A stretch of 64,000 nucleotides of DNA from Clostridiales bacterium (lineage in GTDB: Bacteria > Bacillota > Clostridia > Saccharofermentanales > Saccharofermentanaceae): NCBI GenBank assembly GCA_017552455.1, contig JAFZPX010000062.1:62001-126000 (forward strand). Direction: 5' to 3'. Shown here in pieces: positions 8,373-17,059 of the stretch (position 1 is the first letter of the stretch; each line of letters begins with the position of its first letter). The notes under the pieces are model-generated. The model was not told the origin of the DNA and did not search any database. It saw only the letters and a list, made by a program, of their open reading frames with translations. The position numbers and the translations under genes are program-made.

Positions 8373-9788
8373 TTACTTTCTGCCGTTCTTACGACCGAGT
8401 AAGAACAATCCTGCATAAGCCGCAGCAACAACTACGACTCCTAATACTAATAATAAAGGATAGTTGACCTTTTGTTCGTTAATAATTGGTGAATTGTTAT
8501 CGTCAGCAGCAACACTTTCAGCAGGTGTCACCCCCTGAGATACAGTGGTTTCCACCTGACTTTGTGTAGTCTCGGCAGACGTGGTCTCAGTAGTCTGAAC
8601 CGTCGTCTCAGAAGTCTCAGCAGGCTCCGTCTCCATGACGGCCGCAGCCTGTCCTTCAGGGGCATTATCGATCAGTGCTGAAGCGATACCTTCATTCCAG
8701 GTAAGGGCATTACGATCAAGGATACCGTATCCGCCGTAATCCATGAGACCGTTATCCCACCAGATACATCTGATACCTCTTGAAGCGGCCTGCTGAATGT
8801 AATACTCGGTATAAGCGACTCTGTCTGAATCGTTATTCTGATTCTCAACACCGAACTCACCTATTATGACCGGCACACCCAGAGAACTTGAGAAGGATGC
8901 CACTGCATTAAGCATCTGATCAACGCTGTTGCAACAGTTATCATCGAAGGTCGTATATGAACTATCCCCCTGAGCAGAGCAAAACTGATAAGGCGTATAT
9001 GCATGAACCTCGACTATGAGATGGTCATCAACCGTATCTGTCGGAAGAACAAAATTCGACAGTACATTCTGATCTACGGAAGCCACATAAGTGTTGACTA
9101 TGAGATTTCTTGTCGCGTTGTTTCCGCCCGTTACACGCACAGTATCAACAAACAGCTGAGCGAATGAATTGACCGCTTCATATGCACCGTTTCCTGTCGT
9201 CGGAGCATTCCAGGAATTATTCATGTCGAGCATCTCGTTGTAGCCTTCGAACATCAGTCTGTTGTCATAGTCTTTAAACTCATTGGCTATGTTGATCCAC
9301 AGGTTCGCGAACCTGTTCTGAACAGATGAATAAGTGCTTGTGTCAGCAATGATCCAGCACACCTTATCCGAGCCGTGTTCACCCGTATCGTGATGAACAT
9401 TCAAGATGACATACATCCCCTCTTCCAAAGCCCAGTCAACGACTTCATGGACACGTGCCATCCACGCTGCATCTACATTACCGTTATCATCAGTAAACTG
9501 CGCCCAGGTCACAGGAATCCTTATCGTATTGAATCCGCGGTCGTGAACAGCAGCGATCATAGCCCTGGTAGTCTGAGGATTCTGCCACGCAGTCTCCACC
9601 GCCTGAGGTGTGACATTGTTGATCCAGGTTCCATACGAATCAAGAGTATTTCCGAGGTTCCATCCGACATTCATCGCTGATACCTGCTGCTGGGCGGTCA
9701 TGGCTCCGTCTGCCCTTACATAAGCGGGCGCTCCCGTCACGGAGAGCGCAAGAATAAAGGCAACTATCAACGACAAAATCTTCTTCAT
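8373..9788 (-). CDS. Secreted, membrane-anchored GH5 endoglucanase
   Basis: 471 residues. A Sec signal peptide (1-26) precedes a glycoside hydrolase family 5 domain (about 30-375) with NVGWNLGNTLD, IRIPVTW, HHDTGEHG, acid/base Glu185 (GYNEM), VHAYTPYQF and nucleophile Glu311 (IIGEFG). A Thr/Glu-rich linker (about 385-430) follows. The C-terminus has one hydrophobic helix (about 443-465) and a basic tail (GRKNGRK), so the enzyme is probably held at the outer face of the membrane; no LPXTG is present. Predicted to cut cellulose or mixed-linkage glucan. It sits 7 bases after cls and 23 before the second GGDEF gene. Confidence 0.9.
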   Translation of the reverse strand: MKKILSLIVAFILALSVTGAPAYVRADGAMTAQQQVSAMNVGWNLGNTLDSYGTWINNVTPQAVETAWQNPQTTRAMIAAVHDRGFNTIRIPVTWAQFTDDNGNVDAAWMARVHEVVDWALEEGMYVILNVHHDTGEHGSDKVCWIIADTSTYSSVQNRFANLWINIANEFKDYDNRLMFEGYNEMLDMNNSWNAPTTGNGAYEAVNSFAQLFVDTVRVTGGNNATRNLIVNTYVASVDQNVLSNFVLPTDTVDDHLIVEVHAYTPYQFCSAQGDSSYTTFDDNCCNSVDQMLNAVASFSSSLGVPVIIGEFGVENQNNDSDRVAYTEYYIQQAASRGIRCIWWDNGLMDYGGYGILDRNALTWNEGIASALIDNAPEGQAAAVMETEPAETSETTVQTTETTSAETTQSQVETTVSQGVTPAESVAADDNNSPIINEQKVNYPLLLVLGVVVVAAAYAGLFLLGRKNGRK

Positions 9789-9795
9789 AAAAACC

Positions 9796-11385
9796 TCACA
9801 TCAACGGCGCGACAAACTTCAGAAGTTTGGCAGCCAGTTTATATCCTATCTTCTCATTCTTGATCGATTCGAATGTAACTTTATTGGACTTGAGAATCGT
9901 CTCCTGGAAGTCCTTCTCTATATCAGCGATAGCATCATTCTTGTACAGATATGCCGCACATTCGAAGTGATGATAAAGACTTCTGTAATCGAGATTAATC
10001 GAGCCTACCATCGCCCGTATATCGTCCGATATAACCGCCTTCGCATGGACAAATCCGGGAGCATATTCATAGATCTTAACACCCGCAGTAATAAGCTCTT
10101 TATAGTGCGACTTCGCGATAGCATAAGCTGCTACTTTATCTGGAATCCCGGGCAGTATCAGAACGACATCGATATCGCGTAAAGCCGCAAGCTTCAGCGC
10201 ATTCTTCATCGTGTCATCGATGATAAGATACGGTGTCATGATGTGCACATATTTCTCCGATCTTCCGAGTGTATCAAGGAAGACCGCCTCACCTGACTGA
10301 TATGAATCAAGAGGCGAATCAGAGAACGGCATGATAAAGCCGGAAGCATCATCCACCTTATGAGGTTCAAAGTTATCTACCTTATCAAATGAAGGATCGG
10401 GATAAGGCATGTTCCAAAGCTCCAGGAACATCTGAACGAAGCTTCTTACAGCATCGCCTTCGAGTCTTATCGCATTATCTTTCCAGTGTCCGAAGCGGGG
10501 CTCGAGATTGATGTATTCATCCGAGAAATTCACACCTCCCGTATATGCGATACGGCCGTCGATAACTGTTATCTTACGGTGATCTCTGTAGTTATAGTAA
10601 GTGGACAGGAACGGGTAGATCTTGGAGAATTCTCTGCACTGAATTCCAAGCTTCTTCATCCTCTCGGGATAGTCAGGAGGAAGCAGCTTGATCTCGCACA
10701 TTCCATCGTACATGACACGGACATCAACTCCCTCAGAAGCTTTACGCGCAAGGATATCGAGAACACGTCCCCACATGTATCCTTCACCGATGATGAAGTA
10801 TTCCATGTAGATGTAATCCTTAGCGGTCTCAAGGTCCTCAAGTATCTTCTCGAAGAAGTCGTGACCGTCGCTGTAATACTTCGCAGATGTGTTTTCAAAT
10901 ATAGGGAAATTACCCGTCTTCGACATATAGCGGTAGATGTCTTCCATATTGCCGCCGTCGCCTTCAAGAGTCTGCAGTATCTTTGGGTCCTGCAAAATTC
11001 TGTCCGAAGTCTTCTCCTTAACCGCGATCAAAGAACGCTTAAGGCTGCGGCTGCCGAAGTCGAGTCTCGTAAAGCCCAGGAAGAGCGCTCCCGGCACAGG
11101 AAAAAGACCTATGAGCATCATCCATGTAAGCTTGGATGTGGAGTCCATGTTGGAGTTATAAAGGTAAATTACCATCAGCACGGAGAACACAACCATGATG
11201 GCGTTGATGTTAGCTACGTACTCCTCGAAAATAAGGTACAGCATAACAAGGATCACGACCTGCAGTATGATCATGAGCGCAATGAAAGTAATCCTTGAGA
11301 ATATGATGCGCAGTATGCCTTTGAAACGCGGCTTCGTAAGCCTTAATACTCTCCCCTCACGCGAGGAAAACTTATCTGAACTCAT
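9796..11385 (-). CDS. cls: Cardiolipin synthase
   Basis: 529 residues with two N-terminal membrane helices (about 28-53 and 58-77) and a third hydrophobic stretch near 88-105. Two phospholipase-D HKD motifs follow: His269/Lys271/Asp276 (HRKITVID then GRIAYTGG) and His447/Lys449/Asp454 (HAKAVISD then GSINLD). It condenses two phosphatidylglycerol molecules to cardiolipin at the membrane. The ATG overlaps the stop of the upstream GH16/GGDEF gene by 4 bases (ATGA), so the two are translationally coupled. Why a lipid enzyme sits between c-di-GMP and cellulase genes is not evident. Confidence 0.92.
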   Translation of the reverse strand: MSSDKFSSREGRVLRLTKPRFKGILRIIFSRITFIALMIILQVVILVMLYLIFEEYVANINAIMVVFSVLMVIYLYNSNMDSTSKLTWMMLIGLFPVPGALFLGFTRLDFGSRSLKRSLIAVKEKTSDRILQDPKILQTLEGDGGNMEDIYRYMSKTGNFPIFENTSAKYYSDGHDFFEKILEDLETAKDYIYMEYFIIGEGYMWGRVLDILARKASEGVDVRVMYDGMCEIKLLPPDYPERMKKLGIQCREFSKIYPFLSTYYNYRDHRKITVIDGRIAYTGGVNFSDEYINLEPRFGHWKDNAIRLEGDAVRSFVQMFLELWNMPYPDPSFDKVDNFEPHKVDDASGFIMPFSDSPLDSYQSGEAVFLDTLGRSEKYVHIMTPYLIIDDTMKNALKLAALRDIDVVLILPGIPDKVAAYAIAKSHYKELITAGVKIYEYAPGFVHAKAVISDDIRAMVGSINLDYRSLYHHFECAAYLYKNDAIADIEKDFQETILKSNKVTFESIKNEKIGYKLAAKLLKFVAPLM

Positions 11386-14300
11386 CGGATCTCGTTACTT
11401 CCTTTTCGAGCCTCTTTGTCCTCATACATGCGCATGTCCGCAAGCTTGATCAGGCTGTCGAGATCGACGTCGTCAGTGATGACACACTCTGCTATACCCA
11501 TGCTGGCGTTGATGTTGTAGTCGAGCTCCTGCACGAAAGGATCCTTCATGGAATGCTGGTGTATCCTCTCTCGGATAGCCTCGTAATCATCTGCGATGTT
11601 AACGTCGCCTACCAAAGCCATGGCAAACTCATCTCCGCCGTATCTTGCACAGATTCCGTTCTCACCTGCATAGAACTGCAGTGACTTGGAAAGTATGATG
11701 AGTGCGTTATCGCCCTCGAGGTGACCATAGTGGTCGTTGATATACTTCAAGCCGTCCATATCGATCGTGAACAGCGAGAAGATCTTACCCTTGTTCATAG
11801 GATTCTTGAGCATCCTGTCTACGCCTTCGAAGAAGCCTCTTCTGTTGTACAGATTCGTCAGATAATCACGCTCGCTAAGGCGGCTGATGGCACGGTTCGC
11901 TTCTAAGATCTTCGCCTTATCGATAAGTGAACTTACCATGGCGGAGATGTAGATTCCGAACTCCTCAAATCTTTGATGCTTTCTGATCGTAAGGTCACTG
12001 TATGCACAGCACATATAACCGTATTCTTCCGACATAGTCCTTATCTGTCTAAACAGGATAACATTGATTCCGCTGTCTCTTGTGAGAAGATGCTCCCAAT
12101 CAGGAATAGGATTCCTGAGATTATAGAACTTCTCCTTAACCGTGAAGAACTGCTTGCTGCCGTGGAATATTGAATGCACACAGCCTGACTGATAGCCTCT
12201 TGTTATTCCGATAAAGTAATAGTCATCCTTCCACAGCCACAGGAAACGGTTCAGGTAATCTGCCGTCTCATCGATATTGCTCATGCTCAAAGTACGGGTA
12301 ACAAGTTTACCCATCTCGAGTGTATGTCTGAAGTAATCCTGATTGCTTGTGGACAGCGTATTAATAGTTTCCTTGAGATGATCGGGATCGTCATTGCCGC
12401 AGCCGCATGAACTTACTCGTCTCTCGTTATAATCGATGCTCCATTTCATCGTCTTGCCGTTCTCCCAAGCTTCTCTACCCTCGACGATGTCGACAACGAA
12501 TTGACACAGACTGCCGTAATCGGGAACGGTCGTCGTGATTGAAGGCGAATGCAAAAGTCCGTGGAGGATGCCGTCGAATCCGGTAACGAGACAATCATCG
12601 GGAACCTTATATCCGTGAGCTTTCAGGGCGTCACAGACACCAAGCGCCATCGAATCGTTAGCGCAGATGAATGCATCCGGCAAAGTCATTCCCTGATCGA
12701 GCTTCTCATTAACGACACGGGCTGCTGTAGCATCCCAAAAATCGCCGTACATGATATCGTCTCTGCCGACCTTAAGGCCATGAGTCTTCATAAGGCGCTT
12801 ATAGATATTCTCTCGCTCGATGGAGAAAGGATTATCAGGAGATCCTCCGATGAACTTCACGTTCTTGCAGCCGTGGTCATCAAGAATATGCTTAACAACT
12901 TTCTCGAAGCCTGATGCATAGTTAAGGATAGCGTTGATAACACCATCGTACTGATGCTCGAGGAACACTACCGGAATACTCTTCTTAAGGCAAATATCTC
13001 GCAGATCTTCTATGATCTCACGAGTCTTGAGCATCTCAGCAAATACGAACATCGCCGCCATATCGAACCTATCGATAAACTCGACAAATTCCTTACCGAT
13101 ACCGGGCTCAGCCGCACTCTTATCATCAAGTCCGAATGTATATGCGGTAATCACATAATCCTTCAGAACATCCGGCTTCATAAGAGACTCAACAAACAGA
13201 TTAAAGTTCTCTGCATCATCCCATGAACCTACTACTGCGATAGTACGTCTTAAGTCTTCGCACTTAGGTATCTTCTCGAACCTGATATTCTTGATGCAGA
13301 CAGTAGCATCAGAAGAACTGTTACCAAGGTTAAATTCAAGTCTTCCATTGTCGTCATCGGGACTTGTCATCTCGAACGGGAAATAGTGAGTCTGCCAATC
13401 TGTATTAAGCTCGGCATTAGTATCCTCAAGATATCTGCACCAGTGAACATTAGGTGCAGTAACAGCAACCCTAATCTTCCTCTTCTCGGTCGCCATAGCC
13501 TCAAAGGATACGCGATACCTCTCGCCCTTGATCAAAGGCAGATGAGACTGATCGAGCTGTACGGAATACTCTGCATCGCCGGAGTTGATGATATCAATCT
13601 TGAAGAACTTTCCGTCAGTATCGCATAAAGCTTCACCTGCACATGCGAGCTCGAACTTCCAGTCCTTAACGGTATTGCTTATATAGTTGCCTGTGCTATC
13701 AGGCTCTTTGAAATGCTTCTCATAATCAGGAACGGATACATTCTCATCGTATTCATCCTTCCTGTAAAGTCTGATGTAATCAATCCAAGCCTGTGACTCC
13801 TCATCAAAGGAAGTCATTCGTACAGGATTAGCAGTTCCCGTACCTCCGATGGATACATCGGCCTCAAGGTGGAAAGGCTTATCAAACGGAGCAGGATACG
13901 GTTCCTTATTTCCGTTCTCATCTGCTGTATACCAATATGACTCTGTGTGATAAAGCTTGCCATCAAAATAGAAATTGAACTTACCGGGCAACCACTCAAC
14001 TCCATAAGTATGGAAGTCTGTTGAAAGATCTGTTATGCCATCGCCGTAAGAACCGCTTCTCGTCTCCGAAGGATGACCGAAATGAATGATTCCAACACCG
14101 TTCTCTGTATACTGTCCGTCAGCTACAAAGATATCTACAGAACCGGACCTCGGCCATTCACCATACGGATCACCGGATGACAATAATCTGAAAGCAGTAA
14201 GGAAACCCTTACCGTAAGAAGTCTTTACACGGGCTTCAACATATCCGTAAGTGAAGTCAACCTTCCCCTTCGTATTGATCCTTCCGGACTTATACGCAAC

Positions 14301-14519
14301 GGATTTGTCAGCTGCAATGATCCTCTCCGGTCTGATAACAAGATGGTCGTCCTTAATGAAAACATGCTGACCGTCATCGACGAAGCTTTGCAATTCATCG
14401 TTATGCCAACCTGCGGGGCGCTCTTCAACAGACCAAGAATCTTTATTAAGTTCCTGACCGTCAAATTCATCCTGCCAAACTAATTTATAACCGTGCTTTT
14501 CCAACTCAGAGGAATCCAT
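11382..14519 (-). CDS. Pseudo-GH16 / carbohydrate-binding / LacI-like / GGDEF four-domain protein
   Basis: 1045 residues, no signal peptide. 10-255: GH16 beta-glucanase fold (YKLVWQDEFDG, SGRINTKGKVDFTYGYVEAR, GVEWLPGKFNFYFDG, WIDYIRLYR). The catalytic motif ExDxxE reads SVDIFV at 127-132, so nucleophile and acid/base Glu are Ser127 and Val132; only Asp129 remains. 278-417: beta-sandwich resembling CBM4/9. 424-700: LacI-type sugar sensor without HTH, ending in SSCGCG (703-708). 880-1045: GGDEF with GGDEF at 961-965 and no RxxD. Likely a cytoplasmic glucan-oligosaccharide sensor making c-di-GMP. No SD precedes the ATG. First gene of the operon with cls and the GH5 gene. Confidence 0.9.
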   Translation of the reverse strand: MDSSELEKHGYKLVWQDEFDGQELNKDSWSVEERPAGWHNDELQSFVDDGQHVFIKDDHLVIRPERIIAADKSVAYKSGRINTKGKVDFTYGYVEARVKTSYGKGFLTAFRLLSSGDPYGEWPRSGSVDIFVADGQYTENGVGIIHFGHPSETRSGSYGDGITDLSTDFHTYGVEWLPGKFNFYFDGKLYHTESYWYTADENGNKEPYPAPFDKPFHLEADVSIGGTGTANPVRMTSFDEESQAWIDYIRLYRKDEYDENVSVPDYEKHFKEPDSTGNYISNTVKDWKFELACAGEALCDTDGKFFKIDIINSGDAEYSVQLDQSHLPLIKGERYRVSFEAMATEKRKIRVAVTAPNVHWCRYLEDTNAELNTDWQTHYFPFEMTSPDDDNGRLEFNLGNSSSDATVCIKNIRFEKIPKCEDLRRTIAVVGSWDDAENFNLFVESLMKPDVLKDYVITAYTFGLDDKSAAEPGIGKEFVEFIDRFDMAAMFVFAEMLKTREIIEDLRDICLKKSIPVVFLEHQYDGVINAILNYASGFEKVVKHILDDHGCKNVKFIGGSPDNPFSIERENIYKRLMKTHGLKVGRDDIMYGDFWDATAARVVNEKLDQGMTLPDAFICANDSMALGVCDALKAHGYKVPDDCLVTGFDGILHGLLHSPSITTTVPDYGSLCQFVVDIVEGREAWENGKTMKWSIDYNERRVSSCGCGNDDPDHLKETINTLSTSNQDYFRHTLEMGKLVTRTLSMSNIDETADYLNRFLWLWKDDYYFIGITRGYQSGCVHSIFHGSKQFFTVKEKFYNLRNPIPDWEHLLTRDSGINVILFRQIRTMSEEYGYMCCAYSDLTIRKHQRFEEFGIYISAMVSSLIDKAKILEANRAISRLSERDYLTNLYNRRGFFEGVDRMLKNPMNKGKIFSLFTIDMDGLKYINDHYGHLEGDNALIILSKSLQFYAGENGICARYGGDEFAMALVGDVNIADDYEAIRERIHQHSMKDPFVQELDYNINASMGIAECVITDDVDLDSLIKLADMRMYEDKEARKGSNEIR

Positions 14520-14538
14520 ATTGCAATTTTAGCACGTT

Positions 14539-14568
14539 ATTATAATAAGAATATTAGCGATTTGTTAA
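14539..14568 (-). promoter_or_regulatory. SigA-type promoter of the GH16/GGDEF operon
   Basis: Minus-strand TTAACA (14568-14563), 18-base spacer, TATAAT (14544-14539). The predicted start of transcription near 14532 leaves a leader of only about 12 bases (no SD) before the ATG at 14519. Confidence 0.65.
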
Positions 14569-14574
14569 TAAAAA

Positions 14575-14982
14575 TCAGCCTGAAATCAGGTCCGTAAGCT
14601 TGATGCCGTCAAGGTAATCGCTGATGATCGTGTCGAGCTTCTCCCACATCGCGACCGTCTTACATGTATCATAGCGGTCGCACTTTTCAGCTCCGGGTGC
14701 AAGGCAGGCAACAGGCGCGATGTCACCTTCTGCCGCTCTGATTATCTCGCCCACAGAGTATTCTTCCGGAGCCTTAACAAGACGGTATCCGCCGCCCTTA
14801 CCGCGGTGACCGACTACCAGTTTATTCTCAACGAGGATCTTCATTATCGCCTCGAGGTACTTCTCTGAAATCTCCTGTCGAGCTGCTATATCCTTAAGTG
14901 CAACAAACTCGCCGCCCTTTGCGGACTCCGCCATATCCGCCAGCACACGAAGTGCATAGCGTCCCTTTGTTGATGCAATCAT
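14575..14982 (-). CDS. Rrf2-family transcription regulator with Fe-S-type cysteines
   Basis: About 135 residues: a winged HTH of the Rrf2 family (STKGRYALRVLADMA, ISEKYLEAIMKIL, GHRGKGGGYRL) and three Cys in a CX7CX5C arrangement (CLAPGAEKC then YDTC). IscR and NsrR use similar Cys to hold an Fe-S cluster that senses iron, redox or NO. I chose the ATG at 14982, preceded by GGGGGTAAGAGA; the open frame extends nine codons further. Its target is unknown. An imperfect inverted repeat just upstream could be its own operator. Confidence 0.88.
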   Translation of the reverse strand: MIASTKGRYALRVLADMAESAKGGEFVALKDIAARQEISEKYLEAIMKILVENKLVVGHRGKGGGYRLVKAPEEYSVGEIIRAAEGDIAPVACLAPGAEKCDRYDTCKTVAMWEKLDTIISDYLDGIKLTDLISG

Positions 14983-15008
14983 TCTCTTACCCCCTGAAAT
15001 GACTTGCA

Positions 15009-15037
15009 AAAGTATCTCTCACAGATAGAAATACCTT
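15009..15037. promoter_or_regulatory. Imperfect inverted repeat upstream of the Rrf2 gene
   Basis: AAAGTATCTCT-N7-AGAAATACCTT: arms match at 9 of 11 positions, 27-55 bases before the regulator's start. The spacing and size suit a dimeric Rrf2 protein, suggesting autoregulation. This is inference only. Confidence 0.35.
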
Positions 15038-15084
15038 AAATCAACATACACGAAAATTCAAGCAAGGCGCTTTTCGAGTAAGGG

Positions 15085-15408
15085 TTAAAACGGAAGAAAC
15101 ATCTGCAGAAGGCTTACAAGGAACGTAGCCGCGCAAGTTCCGACTGCCACTATAAGAAGCGACTTTCCGCGGTATGCCAGGATGAGAGCCACGACGGAGC
15201 CCACACCCGCGCCGATGAACGATCCGGTCGAATACAGCATCGCGGGGAACGTCATCGCAGACAGCACTGTGTAAGGGATATATTCGAAGAAGGCCTTCAC
15301 TCTAGGGTTCTTGATCTTACGCCTGAAGAGCGTGAACGGCACGGCGCGAACAAGATACGTCGTAACTGCCATGACGGCAAGAAGGAAGAAGTAGTAACGG
15401 TTATCCAT
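15085..15408 (-). CDS. azlD: AzlD branched-chain amino acid exporter small subunit
   Basis: A 107-residue protein with about four hydrophobic helices and the AzlD signature near the N-terminus (TYLVRAVPFTLFR). With AzlC it forms a membrane exporter for branched-chain amino acids and their analogues. It overlaps the 3' end of azlC by 8 bases. The family is known as a pair, and both members are present. Confidence 0.92.
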   Translation of the reverse strand: MDNRYYFFLLAVMAVTTYLVRAVPFTLFRRKIKNPRVKAFFEYIPYTVLSAMTFPAMLYSTGSFIGAGVGSVVALILAYRGKSLLIVAVGTCAATFLVSLLQMFLPF

Positions 15409-16126
15409 CGGCTTCCTCCTTTAGCTCAGACGCAGGCGTAATGAACACGCCAACCAAAGCTGAAACCACAGCGCAGATTATGATCGCGAAGCCCGAAGAA
15501 ATATGCGCATACAAGAAAGGCACATAGCGGAAAACGCATGCAAGCAGCACCGCCATTATGCAGATGATCGAGATGGTCTTGGACTTCCTGCACACGGGAA
15601 GAACGATGGCTACGAACATGCCGTAGATACCTATCGCGAGACTTGTTGTAACGACTGCAGGCAGGATATTGCCCATAACGGCTCCGAGCAAGGTTCCGAG
15701 GGTCCACCCTGCGACCGGCATTATGCCAAGTCCCGTCATGTACTTAAAGCCCACGCTCTCCTGAGAACTTGCGACTCCGAAGATCTCATCGGTGATGACA
15801 TACGAATTTACGATACGCGCAGGCACAGTCATGCTCTTATCTGTTTTCTGAGACAAGGAGATAGCCATAAGAGAGTAGCGCATATTGATTACGAACTGCG
15901 TCACCATCATCTCGATGGGGCCGCCTAACCCCGCCATTATCTCGACACCCGCGACCTGTCCCGCAGAAGTAAGGTTCAGGATGGAAATGAGCACAGCCTG
16001 CCACCAGGTAAGGCCGTTACTTACCGCCATTATTCCAAAGGAAAAGGATACCGACAGGTATCCCGCTCCGATAATAAGTCCGTCTTTGAAGCCCTTATTG
16101 AACGTCATTCTCTTCTGAAGCACCAT
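15401..16126 (-). CDS. azlC: AzlC branched-chain amino acid exporter large subunit
   Basis: 241 residues with the AzlC pattern: GAGYLSVSFSFGIMAVSNGL, then LTSAGQVAGVEIMA and FVINMRYSLMAISL, with several membrane helices. It forms the exporter with AzlD. The ATG at 16126 overlaps the upstream lipoprotein gene by 32 bases; an ATG at 16108 is an alternative start. No strong SD is seen for either, so coupling to the upstream gene is plausible. Confidence 0.92.
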   Translation of the reverse strand: MVLQKRMTFNKGFKDGLIIGAGYLSVSFSFGIMAVSNGLTWWQAVLISILNLTSAGQVAGVEIMAGLGGPIEMMVTQFVINMRYSLMAISLSQKTDKSMTVPARIVNSYVITDEIFGVASSQESVGFKYMTGLGIMPVAGWTLGTLLGAVMGNILPAVVTTSLAIGIYGMFVAIVLPVCRKSKTISIICIMAVLLACVFRYVPFLYAHISSGFAIIICAVVSALVGVFITPASELKEEADG

Positions 16127-16634
16127 ATACTCTTCGTACCTGATCGAAGGTTACGAAGAAGTCGAGTTCTTCGATATGCTCGACATAGTCCAGAGTCTGA
16201 GCATCGTAGTTGATGTAGTAAACTGCGTTGCTTGTGCAGTAATACTTCTGGATAACGATAAGGCCCGCAGCATCGACATAAGCTCTTACGAAAAGCATTA
16301 TGCCGTCACCGATATTAAAGTACTCATCATGCTGCTCCACATCGCGCTGCACAGTAAGTGAGCATGACTCGTAAAGGCCGTCTGCAGTCTTTACATACTT
16401 AGAGGAACACTCCGCACCAAGAGGAGTAACACCATTGGCAGTAACGAGCATAACCTCGCCGTCACCGTTCTGAACATAGTCACGGTATGCATCTTCATAC
16501 GCTGTGACAAGCTCAGTAACCTGCGCATAGTCAGGGGTTGCGACCGTCTGGGCCGTATTCAAAGAACACCCGCACAGAGCCGTTATCAACAGTACACTCG
16601 CACACACCGTCGCGAAAAGCTTCTTCATAGTCAT
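16095..16634 (-). CDS. Small lipoprotein of unknown function
   Basis: 179 residues. An N-terminal signal ends in a lipobox (ITALCGC, Cys about 23), so it should be lipid-anchored outside the cell. The mature part (about 155 residues) is acidic, with beta-type segments and no recognised domain. The SD AGAGGA lies 8 bases before the ATG at 16634. It overlaps azlC and may be co-transcribed with it, but nothing else links their functions. Confidence 0.7.
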   Translation of the reverse strand: MTMKKLFATVCASVLLITALCGCSLNTAQTVATPDYAQVTELVTAYEDAYRDYVQNGDGEVMLVTANGVTPLGAECSSKYVKTADGLYESCSLTVQRDVEQHDEYFNIGDGIMLFVRAYVDAAGLIVIQKYYCTSNAVYYINYDAQTLDYVEHIEELDFFVTFDQVRRVYGASEENDVQ

Positions 16635-16756
16635 ATGGCCATTCCTCTTGTTAGCTTTATTACGCGTGAAATTGTATCACAGAACAGATTGACAAAGAAG
16701 TATAAAGCAAGTAAAATTATTTGGCATTTGAACCGAATACGGTTCTAATCGATCAC

Positions 16757-16849
16757 GGAGAAGTCGCCTAGCCTGGTCGAGGGCGCACGACTGGAAATCG
16801 TGTAAACCCCAAAAGGGTTTCGAGAGTTCGAATCTCTCCTTCTCCGCCA
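16757..16849 (+). tRNA. tRNA-Ser (anticodon GGA)
   Basis: 93 bases including an encoded CCA. The acceptor stem GGAGAAG pairs with CTTCTCC, the discriminator is G, the anticodon stem is CACGA/TCGTG with loop CTGGAAA (anticodon GGA, reads UCC/UCU), there is a long class II variable arm (ACCCC..GGGGT-type, AAACCCCAAAAGGGTTT), and the T arm is GAGAG-TTCGAAT-CTCTC. The long variable arm is what serine tRNAs require. Confidence 0.97.
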
Positions 16850-16854
16850 AAGTG

Positions 16855-16888
16855 AAACAGCATCCCACTCGGGATGCTGTTTTGCTTT
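16855..16888 (+). terminator. Terminator after tRNA-Ser
   Basis: A perfect 12-bp stem (AAACAGCATCCC / GGGATGCTGTTT) with loop ACTC and a T-rich tail, beginning six bases after the encoded CCA. Confidence 0.92.
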
Positions 16889-16898
16889 GCGGAAAAAC

Positions 16899-17052
16899 GA
16901 AGGAGAGATTCGAACTCGTGAGAGGCACGAGCGCCGAAGAGGAGCTTCCGGGGGACGCTCCGCGCGCTCGGGCGGCCGAAGTGAACGAAGTGAACAAGGT
17001 CTCCCGGCGCAAACGAAGCGCCGCGACAGGCGTGATCTCTCCTTCTCCGCCA
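16899..17052. repeat. Inverted and direct copies of the tRNA-Ser 3' end around a GC-rich segment
   Basis: 16899-16917 is a perfect 19-base inverted copy of tRNA positions 16824-16842 (T arm plus acceptor). 17035-17052 is a perfect 18-base direct copy of 16832-16849, ending with CCA. The two flank about 115 bases of GC-rich sequence containing a CGGCGC/GCGCCG hairpin and a doubled GAAGTGAAC. No open frame of interest is inside. It could be a decayed tandem tRNA, a mini-element bounded by tRNA ends, or a structured RNA. Confidence 0.7.
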
Positions 17053-17059
17053 GATTACC

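Noticed and set aside
16757..17052. Integrated genomic island bounded by tRNA-derived att sites
   Set aside because: The direct repeats enclose only about 200 bases with no integrase or cargo; kept as a repeat finding instead.
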